A stretch of 64,000 nt of DNA from positions 964,880 to 1,028,879 of the forward strand of contig CM074810.1 of NCBI GenBank assembly GCA_037447605.1, in the 5' to 3' direction. This stretch comes from Zygnema circumcarinatum. Its lineage: Eukaryota > Streptophyta > Zygnematophyceae > Zygnematales > Zygnemataceae. A model generated the notes under the pieces. It was given only the letters and a program-made list of their open reading frames with translations. It ran no database searches and was not told the DNA's origin. The position numbers were made by a program, and so were the translations under genes. How positions within the stretch are numbered: the stretch's first letter is position 1; every line of letters begins with the position of its first letter. Of the stretch, positions 11,401 through 25,717 are shown one piece after another.

Positions 11401-13043
11401 ACCACGTCACCTGCATTCCAGATGGGGGTAAGGTCTTAGGCCCACCGAATCAGCAACTCTCACAATGTACTCTTCTTTTCGAAAAGGTTCATTTTTTTTG
11501 CAGTGTATTTCATTTGCTTATTCTAGTCTACCATTCTTAACACATTCAAGGAACCCAGACTGTTTGTCTTTTTTGCAGGCTGGCATTGCATGGAAACAGC
11601 TAAGAAGCCTGAACCCTCCCTTCCTTTCAGACATCCTTCCTCTCCTCGAGCAACTGCCACCCCTTTACCAGGACCTTGCAAATGGGCGTGATCAGTTCGT
11701 CCCTTCGCTAGCGGATACCGACCGTCTGGTAAGATTGCCGATTTATTCACCTGCTGATAAGCTTCTGCATAGGACTTCTTGTCTGTCTGAACTTGTTTCT
11801 CTCCTAACTGTAAGGCTGTCCCTGCCGCTCTGTGCTTGCCTCCTTTCATGTGTTTCCTTCTCTCGTCACTTACCCAGCTCATTTATGGAGAATCTTTGTT
11901 TGTATTAAATAATGTGCATTGCCGATCTCGTACACTAGCTTGTCAGTGTCATTCCATAGGGGTGTCTCTTATGTGCCGTTTTTACTAATTTCTAACCCTC
12001 ATCCTATCTTTTCGATGTGGAAGTGGTGCTCACAGCTACAACCTTACCCCCGATTAAGTATGCTTCTGCCCAATTAATCATCTGTTTGACTTCGTGCTGC
12101 AGGCAAGGGCCTACTATGGCGTAAAACGCAACCTTCTTGTGCGCTTTGACAACGACTCCATTGACGAGTCCCTGCACCTTGCGGAGATACTTCGGCAATG
12201 CGGCAATTTAGCAGCTGGTGACATTGAGATGCGGACACTGAAGGGGGATCACGCCCGGCCTCTGCAGCAGGTGGGAATTTTTGTCTTTAAAGGAGCCTTT
12301 TGTTTCAATTGGAATCGCTACCCACTGCTATCCTTACCGGCATCCTTAATCTCCAGTCTAATCTCAGTCTAGTTGTTGTGCTTGCTCCTTAAGAGTCATT
12401 TCGTCCAAGAACCTCAATTCATGAGCATGAGCCCGGTTTAGAGTGTCGCATCAGCAAAATCATCACCCTTCAAATGGTTAAGTGTAACATAGCCATTAGA
12501 ACCGCAAGCTGCAAGCGGTGCCTGAGTACTAAGGCCCGACCTCCTGTTGAATTGAAGTGGTCTGCGGTTAAGCTGACCTGTCCCTTCGGTAGAAAATCCT
12601 GATCTTTAGTACCTTCAAGTTTTCACTTACTGCTCCTGCATCACTTACGGCTGCTGCACCTTCTCATGGTATCGTTATGTCACCAGCTGCTCTCCCCCTC
12701 TCCCCCTCTCCCCCTCTTCAGTCACCTGCTGAACCCCAGATCCATAAAACTGAAGCGGCTGCTGCTTCGTTTTGGTGGGGGGCAGGTCATCCCGGAGGTT
12801 CCGAAGGCCATGGCGGACGCCATCTCTCAGGGAGGAGCCTTCTTTGCCAACCTTGCGGGAGGCACGCCATTGGCCGATGCGGCAAGGAGCTTTGGGCAGT
12901 CATGGGGGCCCAGTATGGACGCACAGAGGCTGCGGGAGACCGTTCTGGAGGACATGGAGAGCCTCGTGGACGAGGTTGTTCCGTGGATGGGGGTGGCTCC
13001 GCGTCCTCCTACGGCAAACGGAAACAGGTGGCTGCCAAGTTGA
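8424..13043 (+). CDS. DUF1350 protein, plastid-targeted alpha/beta-hydrolase-like
   Basis: Ten exons: 8424-8710, 9549-9618, 9931-10055, 10340-10445, 10589-10652, 10896-10951, 11320-11427, 11579-11728, 12103-12270 and 12786-13043. All junctions keep phase, giving 463 aa. Exon 1 encodes about 75 Ser/Arg-rich residues that look like a chloroplast transit peptide. The DUF1350 core follows: HFIGGAFVGAAPQLTYRLFL, VIVATPFASGFDH, GLGHSLGALTH, LEQLPPLYQDL and a C-terminal VPWMG segment. GHSLG resembles a nucleophile elbow of alpha/beta hydrolases. The family occurs in plants, algae and cyanobacteria, and its substrate is unknown. The length agrees with plant homologues. The ATG at 8424 was chosen because it opens the transit-peptide frame after a CT-rich leader. 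Confidence 0.9.
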
Positions 13044-13746
13044 TTGGCATGGATCGTGGGCAGAATGGTCTGTACATATCATTGTTTCCCTAGAATGGTT
13101 TTGTAAGACGCAACGTTTCCAATTTTTGTATCAGATTTTGATGTATCATGTTTGATCGGTTTCATGTAGATGCTTTGTCCATCAGCACATTTAATTGAAT
13201 TGCAGCACATTGTTTATTTACTTATTCCATGCGAAGAACCGTTTGCACATGATAAATATTTTGTTCAACGAATGACAGCTGTGCCAAAAGTGCATCTCTT
13301 CATATCAAGGAAAAACGAAACTGTCTCAATGTGGACTGTTTGCTCTACTTATATGACTGTAACATAAATGTATCTATGTCAAACTGATTTCACTCGATTT
13401 CTCAATGTGCGCTCTTCAGCATTGTGAGCTATCAGAGTAGACATGACATGACATAACGCGACAGGGGAGAGGCACACGAAGGCCCGAGTGAGCCTCAGCC
13501 CAATTCCGCAGCAGCGACAGGCCTCCTTCCCTATGCCTCTGCAGAGCTCCATGCGTGAGCTGACCATGAACATCATGAGAGCATGCACAGTATAATAGCA
13601 AACGGTAGCTAAGTGTAGTGAAAACCCTAGAAACGCATACAAGAGATGTCTCAGTACACAATCCCAACCAGAAGGACCCTTAAACCATTCTAAATTACAT
13701 CCATTTCTAGCATCTGGTTTGGCACATGTCGCGAGCAGACCACCCT

Positions 13747-14121
13747 TCAATGTCTGCACGTTGTCTCGGAAGGCTGCTCTGCGGACTCCACACAGGCCGC
13801 CTCCTCCTCGTGCTCATCGTCCGCCTCCTCCTCCGCATGCGCATGGCTGCTGAGAAAGGTGTGGATGGCGGACCAGTAGGCGTCCCCTCCGCGCAACCAC
13901 GTGTCCATGTGCATGCCCGACTGGATGGCCACAAATCGGCTCTCCGGATTGGACATTGCGGCTGCATAGAGGCTCCGCATATGTGCTGGAGGGACCATCT
14001 CATCCAGCAGGCCTGACAGGAACAGGATGGGCCCCTTGACCTGCAAACACACACACACAGACATAGAGAGAGGAGGGAGCGAGGGAGAGGGAGAGAAGAG
14101 AGAGGAGAGAGGAGAGAGGAG

Positions 14122-14173
<52 letters not shown>

Positions 14174-14245
14174 GAGAGAGGAGAGAGGGAGAGGGAGAGG
14201 GAGCGAGGGAGAGGGAGAGAAGAGAGAGGAGAGAGGAGAGAGGAG

Positions 14246-14304
<59 letters not shown>

Positions 14305-14563
14305 CGAGAGAGCGAGAGAGCGAGAGAGCGAGAGAGGGAGAGGGAGAGGAGAGAGGAGAGAGGAGAGAGAGGAGAGAGAGGAGAGAGAGGAGAGAGAGGA
14401 GAGAGAGGAGAGAGAGGAGAGAGGAGAGAGAGAGAGAGAGAGAGCGAGAGCGAGAGCGAGCGAGAGCGAGAGCGAGAGCGAGAGCGAGAGCGAGAGCGAG
14501 AGCGAGAGCGAGAGCGAGAGCGAGAGCGAGAGCGAGAGCGAGAGCGAGAGCGAGAGCGAGAGC

Positions 14564-14594
<31 letters not shown>

Positions 14595-14608
14595 CGAGAG
14601 AGCGAGAG

Positions 14609-14706
<98 letters not shown>

Positions 14707-17700
14707 AGAAGAGAAGGGGTTAAAGCTGTCAGATTCTTCATTGCAGTCCGAAGCAAGGTTGGCTCGGCAAGTTCCAAAAAAGGGAAGAATAAATGGCTTG
14801 AAGAATTGACACACGACGGACGCTTTGCGGAAGTTTAGGTGAGCCAGAACAGGAAGGGCGAAGGGAGCGCAAGGGCACAGGAAAGGGCTGGGTTTGGGAG
14901 TCACCTTGCCAATAAGGTCGATTGTCCGCCAAGGTGATCGAACAAGGAAGTTGAGGGGTCTGAAGGAACTTGAGCCAAGAGCATGCTTCAGCCATGGCAT
15001 CATCTTGCCGGCCATGTCAAGGATGGAAGTAAATGTGTTTTCCAAAATGAGGCCCGCGACCTATTCACACACAACACAAAGAAAACAGAAGTGAAGTTTT
15101 TGGATTTTTGGCGAAAGAAGGTCCAGCAGAATAAGAGCGCCACTTGATGGCCCCGTGGAGTTAGTAATACACAATGCCCCATGGTGGCAAAAGTATCCAG
15201 CAAGGAAGATGAGATGACTGAACACTACTAATGCCTGTGAACACTAAAAAACAGGAATTAATCGCCTAGAACAGCTCCGATCAACACCCATGCTGCCTCA
15301 TGTTCGTCACATCATGCTTGAAGAATGCTGTACGGAACTGCAGACTCCCAGTCGTGTCCTATAAGTCCTCTCACATCAGCAGTTGGACGCGAAAAGAAAA
15401 ACTCGGGACATGACACATGAAACTCGCTTCATATGCATACCTTGCTGGGGTTGTCATGGACCAATTTAGTTGCCACAGCTCCGCCAAGAGATCGTCCGAA
15501 GACCACAATACGATTTGTGTTGATATCGGTACGATTCCTCAAATGGTCCAACGAAGCCTGCAGACCACCGGCCAATGAGCATTATCCCCGTGTCTCAGGG
15601 GGCGCAGCCGGGACCGAATTTCAGTGTGCACAGCCCTGCAGGGAGCACCGACCCACCAGTGTATCGCATTTTAAGGGAAATGCATATGGGCTAAGTCGGA
15701 CCATGCATGTGGTTTCAATGACGGAACGAACGGATGTTGAGGAACAAAACAGCTCCCCAAAAAACAAAGGAGAATCGAGGAGAGAAGTGGGAAAAAGCAG
15801 AAACAGTAAGAGGGGAGGGGAGGAATAGAGAGTGGTGAGAAGGCTGTGGCAGATACAAAGGCAGAGGTAGCAGAAAGGGGATGCCAAAGACGCGGGGGGG
15901 GAGGGCGGCGGAGATAATTTAAGAGAGCAAGGGCAAGGAGAGGCAGAAATTGCTACGAAGTGCATCCAAAAGCTAGAAAGGAGGTAGAAAGAAGTGGACT
16001 TCTGTTCCAATGCAGGCACAGAGAGTTGACGAGCTAGTAATACAACCTTCAATAAGCAATCTCACCAGTTTCATAGGCTACAAAGGATCCACGTCGCAAG
16101 CCTGTGGACTTGAGCATGCGAGTTCCGGCCACCCAATGCAAGTCAAGCCAGTTGTTCTGCCTATGTGCTCACTGATAGTGCAAATAGTGAGACTTTTGTG
16201 CATTTGGAAGCTAACCTAAAGGCTCACAACAAGAATCTTAAATTTAATTGCATTTTAACCCTCAAGTAATAATATAGGTCGCATGTACTGCACAAAGTTT
16301 GCAAGCAAACGTTTGCAGGCTACAAGCCTCTGCTGAAGATAGTAATAGACGCGCCTTGAATCTATGAATCTATGCTACTGGGGAACACATCCCTACCTGT
16401 GCATCCAAAGTAATGCCTCGTTCGGTTGGTGTTCCCTCACTGGCTCCATATCTGCACACTCGGAACAACAATAAATGACCTTATCTAAAAGTGAGCTCGC
16501 AGCAAAACGACAAGCCAAAGGAAGCAGCTTGCAATCTGTAGACTCAGCTATTGACATTGTAACTCCAAAGTAAGAAATGATGTGCATTACAAAGAATCAC
16601 TGGTTCAAGATAAAAAAACTGTTGCAGAACTTTCCACTTGATCTGTCTTTCACGAGGCATACCCACTAGGAGATAGTGTACTCACCCTCGATAGGACAGC
16701 ATGAACACGTTACAGTGCAGTTCTCTCATCATAATGTCAATTGATTCTAACCGGTGCGCGATGTCTGCCGAAGTAAGTTAAGGTCGGACAGGGCACAGCA
16801 ACTTCTCAGACTTTAGCAAAGAACACTGTCATAGGGAAATATATGGTGGCGGTAACAGTGATGGGAATTAAAGCACCACTCAAAGTAATTAGTGAAGTTG
16901 GAACCTGAAGGTTATGAAATCTGGACGTAGTTGATGACTTGTTCTCAAACTACCACAAACATCTAAGCTGGAACATGGAGAGATGTTCAACTTTAGCATG
17001 ACCTCAATAACTAGATTACTTAGAATTATTCAGAAGACCTATACAATTTCAGCTCAATCAAGATATAAAGGCAGATTAATTCTTCATTCTTGTCTTTAGA
17101 AAACAGCAGCAGAATTCCCTTCCTCTGCCACATGGTTCAAACGGCTGATGACTGATTGACTTCGCTCGCCTAACCTCAATTCAAGGTCGTGACCAGGATC
17201 CGAATCACATTAAATGAATGTTATCTTCCTGAAAAAAGGATACTGCCAGCATTCTCCTGGAAGAAAAGGATTGTGGGTCCTGCACAAAAGTTGATCAAGG
17301 CCAAGTAAGACTCACCACTTAGGCACACAGCATAGGTGAAAGAAGAAAATGAATGTTGTCCAGATTAAAGAATCAAGCGAAAAAGGAAAACCTCGATTGG
17401 ACTCAAGTCACGCACTCCATGTCGAAAGTCCGAACAGGAAATCTACAGGAAGCATTTTAAAGCGAAAAATTCAAATGGTCCTTCGCTTATACCTCACATC
17501 CGGCGATTGACAATGCTCAGACGATCCTTTTCTAAAAAATTGCACTTCTTCTAATTCTGATAAAATTAGGTGTGCCAAGTTCCAATTCAACAAAAAGTCA
17601 AGTATGCATAGCCCTCAATGAGTGCGTGCCACTCAGCACAAGGCGCGCAATCCGGCAAACCTGGGTCTATATGACCATGATCATGCATCACTACAATCCT

Positions 17701-18429
17701 TTCACCATGTGCATGTGTCAGATGCAAATTGTTAACACGAACATTAGTCATGTTATGGTCATTAAGCAAGCGCACCACTCTCCGCCTTAGCAAATAGATT
17801 TGACAGTTTCAAGACTCATACTAGAAGAAGACGCGTTTGCATGTCCAATCCACAACGCTACATTGTTGCTGTTTAATGTTGACCTAATGAGGCCACATCA
17901 GTCGTGAAGCGATCGTTCTACCAATATCATACGTTAAGCGCATACACAGTATCGAATTTTTTGCCACGGTATGTTACTTCAAGTGCTTAAGCATGCCATA
18001 GGAATAGTATGAACTAAAGAGTGCGAATTCCAAAACATGGTGCAATGATTGTAGCTAATCTCATGGATAGCTTATTCGTTACGCATCACACTGACATCAT
18101 TCCTGCTGCTCGACCGAAGCCAAGACTACAAGCAGCCACCCCCTCCCTTGTTCCCTGAATGCCACAGATGCTCGCTCACCATCTGAAGCGCGGGGATGCC
18201 TTATAAACCAGCCATGGAGCTTAACCCCATCCTTGGCAGTTATCCACACGTCCTCATAATCCATCCTGAGACGTGCAGGCGTGATGGGATAAGTTCGCGG
18301 GACCCCCGGCAGCACCGGCACATATACAAGGCGCTCCTGAAAGGTGATGAGAAGGATGAGTGCAGCGGCGACGATCCCCCCCGCTCCCCACAGCACGGCA
18401 GACAGCGTCCCATGGAGGTCACCGGCCAT
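13747..18429 (-). CDS. WAV2: WAV2-type alpha/beta hydrolase (Bem46 family)
   Basis: Seven exons on the minus strand: 18429-18180, 17279-17244, 16764-16686, 16451-16397, 15557-15441, 15060-14905 and 14040-13747. All are in phase, giving 328 aa. An N-terminal membrane helix at about residues 8-31 precedes YEDVWITAKDGVKLHGWF. The oxyanion region FFQENAGNIAHR, the nucleophile elbow GRSLGG (Ser163), ENTFTSILDMAG, the acid Asp244 in LLDEMVPP and His275 in SGMHMDTW form a complete catalytic set. Arabidopsis WAV2 (308 aa) is a plasma-membrane protein that inhibits root bending and waving, and the Bem46 family is conserved across eukaryotes. The C-terminal tail here is extended, acidic and His/Glu-rich. 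Intron 6 contains a very long CT tract. The gene is divergent from alpha-tubulin. Confidence 0.92.
14050..14703. repeat. Long (GA)n/(GAGAGC)n simple-sequence tract
   Basis: About 650 bp of GA dinucleotides with GAGAGG, GAGC and GAGAGC higher-order blocks. It sits inside intron 6 of the WAV2-type gene. In the transcript sense it is CT-rich and abuts the 3' splice site at 14041. Very long open frames on both strands encode only Ser/Leu or Arg/Glu runs and are not genes. Confidence 0.95.
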
Positions 18430-19000
18430 GGCTGCCAGCAAAACTACAGAGCCATCCCTGAGAGAGGGAGAGAAAAAATAAGGCAAGCAATGGCGTTCCG
18501 TGTGGTCAAGCAACGGTCACAGTTATAGTTCCAACTCCAGTTTGAGATAAAATCTCCGTACGGTATCTCCATGCTATATATAGCTAAACTGGTAACGGAG
18601 CTATATCCCATGGAGTTTCAGACCACCGAATCTTTTTGTCAGATCCCCGTGGGCCGTTGGGCGGCGGAAGCCAAAAGGCGCCAATTTGAGCCGCTCCCTG
18701 GCACAGGCCGCTCCAGGGGCTTATCAGCCGTCGATCTTGACCAACTTTCAACATGGGCCGTCGATCGTGCTCCTTATTTAATTTTTGATCTTTTCTGGAG
18801 CACGTTGGCCCTTGAAGGCCGCTCCTCATCATAAGGCCCTGAAGGGGAGAGAAAGCTGCGTCTTCTTGCAGATCGCCTGCAAGCTTTCGTGCGGAGCGTC
18901 CTTGGTGCGCTCTGTTCGGAGCTTCTTCTCGGTTGCAAGCCTCCTGCTTGCTTTCTTCCTTGCTTAGCTTGTGCAGAAGGTGCTGTAGCTACTCGGCAAC
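18430..19000. promoter_or_regulatory. Divergent promoter shared by WAV2-type and alpha-tubulin genes
   Basis: The two start codons are 571 bp apart on opposite strands. A TATATA word lies at about 18574-18580 and GC-rich GGGCCG/GGCCGC words at 18650-18760. The 5' leaders of both genes must lie here. Element roles are inferred. Confidence 0.5.
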
Positions 19001-21238
<2,238 letters not shown>

Positions 21239-22530
21239 GCCGAAGATCAGTGCCCGATTGACTCCAATGTTGCTAGCTTGCTGTATTGCTGAAGTGATGT
21301 AGGTTGGAGAGAGCCATTTTTTACACCTGGCATCGTCTGTAATTGGATTTTTATCGTGTAACGTCCTCCTATGACCATTCTATTTCCAGGGACTTCCCTT
21401 TAAGCATGGTTCATGATAAGATTGCTCAACCTGTACTACCTTGTAGCACTTCTATTTCTGGGTTTCTGTCAACGAAGGTTCACACAGAATTGTACTGCAA
21501 CTGAATTCAAGAATAACCGTACCCTATGCCGCCTTGTTTGTTGAATCTGATTGCAGTATGTTACACTTCATTGACCGACAGCTGTTGTTGTTTCATTGTC
21601 ACTTACTAGTCGGCTGCAGCACTGTGCTTCGCGTATTGGACATGGAGCCCTCTGAAATGCCTTGCTTGAATCCGCATGTATTGAGCACAAAACATGCCAT
21701 GCAAGGCTTCAAACATAACAGGCCTGCTACATGTCTGTAACATTGAAACCCTCATCCCGGTTTGACAACCCCGCACTCCAAAAAAATGAATGTACGTGTG
21801 CACGTGAAATGCACGAATGTCCTAAAGATGCATGCTCGGGTGCGAGTGCATCGTACCAATAGCCAGACCCGTTCTCTAATCCTGCAAAGCCAAAGTCCTA
21901 GCAACAATCGACCCATAACCCATTCAATCATTTTTTAAGCAGCCTCTACAGCAAATATAATAGCAAATAGCCACGTATCAGATTGGTATCACAAATTCAG
22001 GCTTCACAACGATTTCAAACTCCCTAACTTGGCGCATTTCAGCTGACACACAAGTGTCAAGCGAGAATAAGCACAAATGTCATTCACCTCAACCCGAACC
22101 CTATCATAAAGTTTGCTGCAGTTTCGGCACCGTGAATTTATCCTCCATTGCAAGTGCCTTAAATATCAATACTTATTCAACAAGCATTCAAAATCATTTA
22201 CGTCCTTGAGCAGGAAGCAATACAAACGATTCTTAATTCTGAAAGCAGCCTTAGCACCTATCTGACCATGCTGAGCTGTCAGCAACTATCGCGATGACAG
22301 TAAGCTAAGGAGATTTCAACTTTCAAGACTCCTGATGCTCGTTACCTGCCAAACTAATGAAATAACAGTTGAGAAAAAAATATGGAGGCCAAGACATTCT
22401 GTATACTACAAGTTACACGAGCTGGCACAAAGCAGAGCACATGGATGTTAATTACACAATCTGGTGAACAGGATGAAGCCTTAAAGTGTCATCAAAGAGA
22501 AGGGGGGCCCTGTCGTCTCCCCTCGCACAC
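21239..22530. other. Intergenic region between convergent genes
   Basis: It contains the alpha-tubulin 3' UTR and, presumably, the 3' UTR of the minus-strand gene that ends at 22531. The rest is AT-leaning unique sequence. I see no supported gene. Confidence 0.5.
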
Positions 22531-23055
22531 CTAGTTATGGTAGAAGCCATATTGGAAGGCGCAGTAAGCGCACACAAGCCGCTGCGATATATACACGAGA
22601 ACTGCAAACGAAAGACAAATCAATGTAACATCCCGAATGTCTCCTTTCTCCCGCGGTGTCACAAACACAGTCAAGTCATCCAACAAGCGGGGGACGTCTG
22701 GAGGTGACCAGTTGAATCGCCCCTGGACTGGCTGCCCTCCTTTGCCAGCCGTGTCTTTAGCCTTCTCAAGTGGTTCCATTTCAGAGCTCCCCTTCTTGTC
22801 AGGAGAAGAATCATTTGGTGGAGGGCTGTCAGAACCAGGGTCGTTGGCTCGGGCCCGGCATGACCGACCAGAGGGCAGCTTATCAACAAGGTTGACATGC
22901 CGCTGGCCGGCCTGAGACAGTCTAATTCCGAACAGAGGTTGCACATACTTGAGCTTTTGAACACTCAATTTGAATTGGGCCTCGAGACTCTGCCTTCCCC
23001 TGAAGGCGGATCTACAACTTAAACTTGTTCTTCTCGGCCAGACTCGTTCTGTTCT
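22531..23055 (-). CDS. Hypothetical protein exon with C-terminal membrane helix
   Basis: A minus-strand frame stays open from 23307 to the stop at 22531. A plausible 3' acceptor (TAG) near 23014 would start the exon at SAFRGRQSLEAQF. The translation continues through QPLFGIRLSQAGQRHVN and a Pro/Ser/Lys-rich hydrophilic stretch, then a conserved-looking block (FNWSPPDVPRLLDDLTVFVT). It ends in one hydrophobic helix of about 20 residues and CAYCAFQYGF. Composition looks coding and differs from a shadow frame. I do not recognise the family; it may be a small organelle or ER membrane protein. The 5' exons are not resolved and could include the open frame at 23364-23798. Confidence 0.4.
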   Translation of the reverse strand, partial: RTERVWPRRTSLSCRSAFRGRQSLEAQFKLSVQKLKYVQPLFGIRLSQAGQRHVNLVDKLPSGRSCRARANDPGSDSPPPNDSSPDKKGSSEMEPLEKAKDTAGKGGQPVQGRFNWSPPDVPRLLDDLTVFVTPREKGDIRDVTLICLSFAVLVYISQRLVCAYCAFQYGFYHN

Positions 23056-23363
23056 CACCCATTGCCTTGTTGGTCCTTGTAGATGACGACATAAACGCTG
23101 TAAAGTTGAGACTTGCCAGTCCCAACGAGCACTCTGAGCATAGGAATAGACCAGGTTATCACCACATTTCATCGATACATCAGCAAAGCTGGGCGATGAT
23201 TGGGGACGACCACCATTACCATGGAAAATAGCTCCATAATCTGTTCGAATTCGCGTACTTGGGTTGATTGCCCAGTTATGGGCATACCCGGTAGCCATAA
23301 GCAGCAAACGAACACGCTAAGAAGCTGTCAGAAATTCTTCAAAAAAAAACTGGAGATTGCGAA

Positions 23364-23798
23364 TTATGCAGGACCTTTTCCTGAAGTATCAATTGAGACA
23401 CAGAAGCTGCAACGCTCCCGCTGCTTCGCAGACCCTTTGATTCCGCGGTTGTTTTCTTTTTGAATCCGATAAGATGGCTCGTCCAAAAGTTTCGAGAAGA
23501 GCGACCCAAAGGAAGAAGCATCCACCCACGTGCCTTGCCTGAGCGGCCTCAGCAGAAACAGCCAGCTGCAGAGCTCCACCTCATCCGGTGCGAAGAAGCA
23601 GAAGCCATGGCGCCTAGCAACTGGCACCTCCTGACCTTCCCACGCGTCCTCTGCAGACCATGCCTCAAAGGCGTCCTTTGATCGTCCTCGCGTTGCATTT
23701 ACCACGTTCTCTGTTAGGGTTACTGTGACGTCAGATGTCCGCCCATTGGAAACTTTTTTCTGCTGATATTTTCTCCTCTCCTCCTGCTGCTCTCGCAT
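23364..23798 (-). CDS. Hypothetical protein, possible 5' exon of the gene ending at 22531
   Basis: An ATG at 23798 opens 144 codons on the minus strand with a charged start (MREQQEERRKYQQKK). A mixed segment follows containing DAFEAWSAEDAW and TWVDASSFGSLFSKLLDEPSYR, which looks like real coding sequence. The tail after about residue 115 may be intronic. The start lies 143 bp from the divergent CAAX-protease start at 23942. I do not recognise a domain. Confidence 0.35.
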   Translation of the reverse strand: MREQQEERRKYQQKKVSNGRTSDVTVTLTENVVNATRGRSKDAFEAWSAEDAWEGQEVPVARRHGFCFFAPDEVELCSWLFLLRPLRQGTWVDASSFGSLFSKLLDEPSYRIQKENNRGIKGSAKQRERCSFCVSIDTSGKGPA

Positions 23799-23941
23799 GA
23801 GGTCAGGTAAAAGGGATTTGTGGGTAGTCGATAGAGTCGTGTTCCGTTGCCTATTGCCGCTTTACTGGATTGCAATCGCAAATTCTTTGCAAAAATACAG
23901 AAGACCCTTACCGTATCCCTTGAGCTACTTCTCTCTGCTTC

Positions 23942-25717
23942 ATGACCAATTTGTGCCGCAATGCAGGCTACATTAGCAGCACCACTTTTGGAGTGCCCCG
24001 CCTCTGCTCTGTCACAAGTGGACTCTCTGGAGCTAGAAATGGCGTCTTCAATAATTTTCTTGAAGTTTCGGGGGGCGTATTACAAAAGGGGAGACAGGGA
24101 TGTTTTGGATTGAAGCCGGTCAATTATCTATCGGTTGCTGACAAAGACAATTCCTCTTCTTTAGGTTACAAATTATCAGCATTCCATAAGGTTTCCTTGT
24201 TTTCTCCTTTCCCCTGCTCTGTGGGCCGTGCGCTTTTGCGCAGTGAGCAGCCTGTAAGGCTGCGAGTAAGCTGCTGCAGTAGTGAGCGGGAAAGCCGGGA
24301 GTTGCTGACTTTTGAGGAAACACAGGGAACATCTCGTCAGGAAGAGGAGATTCTAAAACGTCAGGAACGATATGAGGAGTGTGTTGAGGATCATATTCCT
24401 TTGCCGAGAAGATTTTCCAATCTCCCTGAAAGCTGTCCTTGGGGATGGGACGAGGTGGTGTCACTTATGCTTGTATATGAGTTTCTGCTACACATTCCCT
24501 TAGGGCTTGGAGGACCATCCATTGCTGTGGCACTATTCGGACAAGAATTCATGAGTCCACCAATGCTGGTGAGAAGTTGAGGTTTCGTGATTCGTGGTCC
24601 TTGAATGGCTTGTAATGCTGTTCTCCACATTGAAGGTGCAATCTCTGGTCCTAATTTTGCATTGTCTCTATTCCCACTTCATAGCTTCACTTCGGCTGAA
24701 ATGTATTTGCCTCATCGTTTTCCTCCTGGCACAAAGTCAAGCTAATGTGAGTCCTTGGTCTTAATTAACCTTTATCAAAGGTGCTGCGTACAAAGGTGCT
24801 TTGTACTAGTTTTCCAACCTCATGTGCACCGCACATGGCTGTTTGAATACCTCCAGGCGAACATTCTGGCGTTTTCTGGCACTGCGGAGCTCCTGGGTGC
24901 TGTCTTGCTATTGCGCTCATCACTGGCGGCCTATGGACCGCGGGATTCGCGTTGGTTTCATGCAGATTTACGGATTCTCGGTGGCCCACGGGGCCTCCTT
25001 CTGGCTGTGCCAGTTGGCGTAATTGTAACAGTCGGAGCCTCTATTGCCTCTCGAGTAGCACTTGAAATGTTTGTCAGCTGGCAGGTACCGTATTTTACCA
25101 CCAATGCTTATAGATTTTTGTTGCATGAATTTCAGTGGCACCTGTTGAAACGCTTGATACTTATGCAGTAACCTGGAACTTTTTTTGCGTTTATCTCTTT
25201 CAGAATCAGCATAATGTGGAGAAGAGCATAATACAGAGCTATGCTGGATTAGTCGTTTTTTATAGTTTCAAATGATGCCACGTTCAGTTACCTTGCTTCA
25301 CCAGAGGATTTCTTAAGTTTTTTCTTACTTGGAAAGTGAGCTGCCTCTTGACGCGTGAAGGGCACAGGAGTGGATACAGCAAGTCAAACAGGTATGATGT
25401 CTGCTGAGAGCTTATTCACACAAGGCCCCGCTATTTTCACCTTCCTCTTTCTCGCCCCTTGCCTAGAGGAGCTCGTGTACCGTAGCTTTTTGCTTGCGTC
25501 AATGGTCCAGAAAATGCCGCTGCTTCTTGCAGTTGGGTTAAGTTCTGGAGTGTTTGCCATCGCCCACCCATCCGTAAGTACGTGGGTAGAGCTTTGGAGC
25601 ATAGGATGTGTGCTTGGCTGCACATATGCCTGGACAGGGAACCTGTGCGCCTCCATTATTGTCCACGGAGTTTACAATGCACTTGTCCTTCTGGCTGAAT
25701 CACAGTCGATGCATTAG
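23942..25717 (+). CDS. CPBP/CAAX-type membrane protease (ABI family), plastid-targeted candidate
   Basis: Clear exons are 23942-24568, 24857-25084 and about 25361-25717 (stop TAG). The first two join in phase 0. A small exon near 25204-25250 is possible but its donor is unclear. The N-terminal 100 residues are Ser/Arg-rich and transit-peptide-like. The core is multi-pass hydrophobic. The last exon carries the CPBP metal-protease motifs in order: EELVYRSFL (Glu-Glu-x3-Arg), FAIAH, and HGVYNAL near the C-terminus. Plant members sit in chloroplast or ER membranes; most substrates are unknown. Weak sites around 24675-24745 could give an alternative exon. The start is the first ATG of the frame. 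Confidence 0.8.

Noticed and set aside
13707-15045. Open frames of 250-430 codons through the GA/CT tract
   Set aside because: They consist of Ser/Leu or Arg/Glu runs produced by the simple repeat in WAV2 intron 6; only the flanking WAV2 exons are real.
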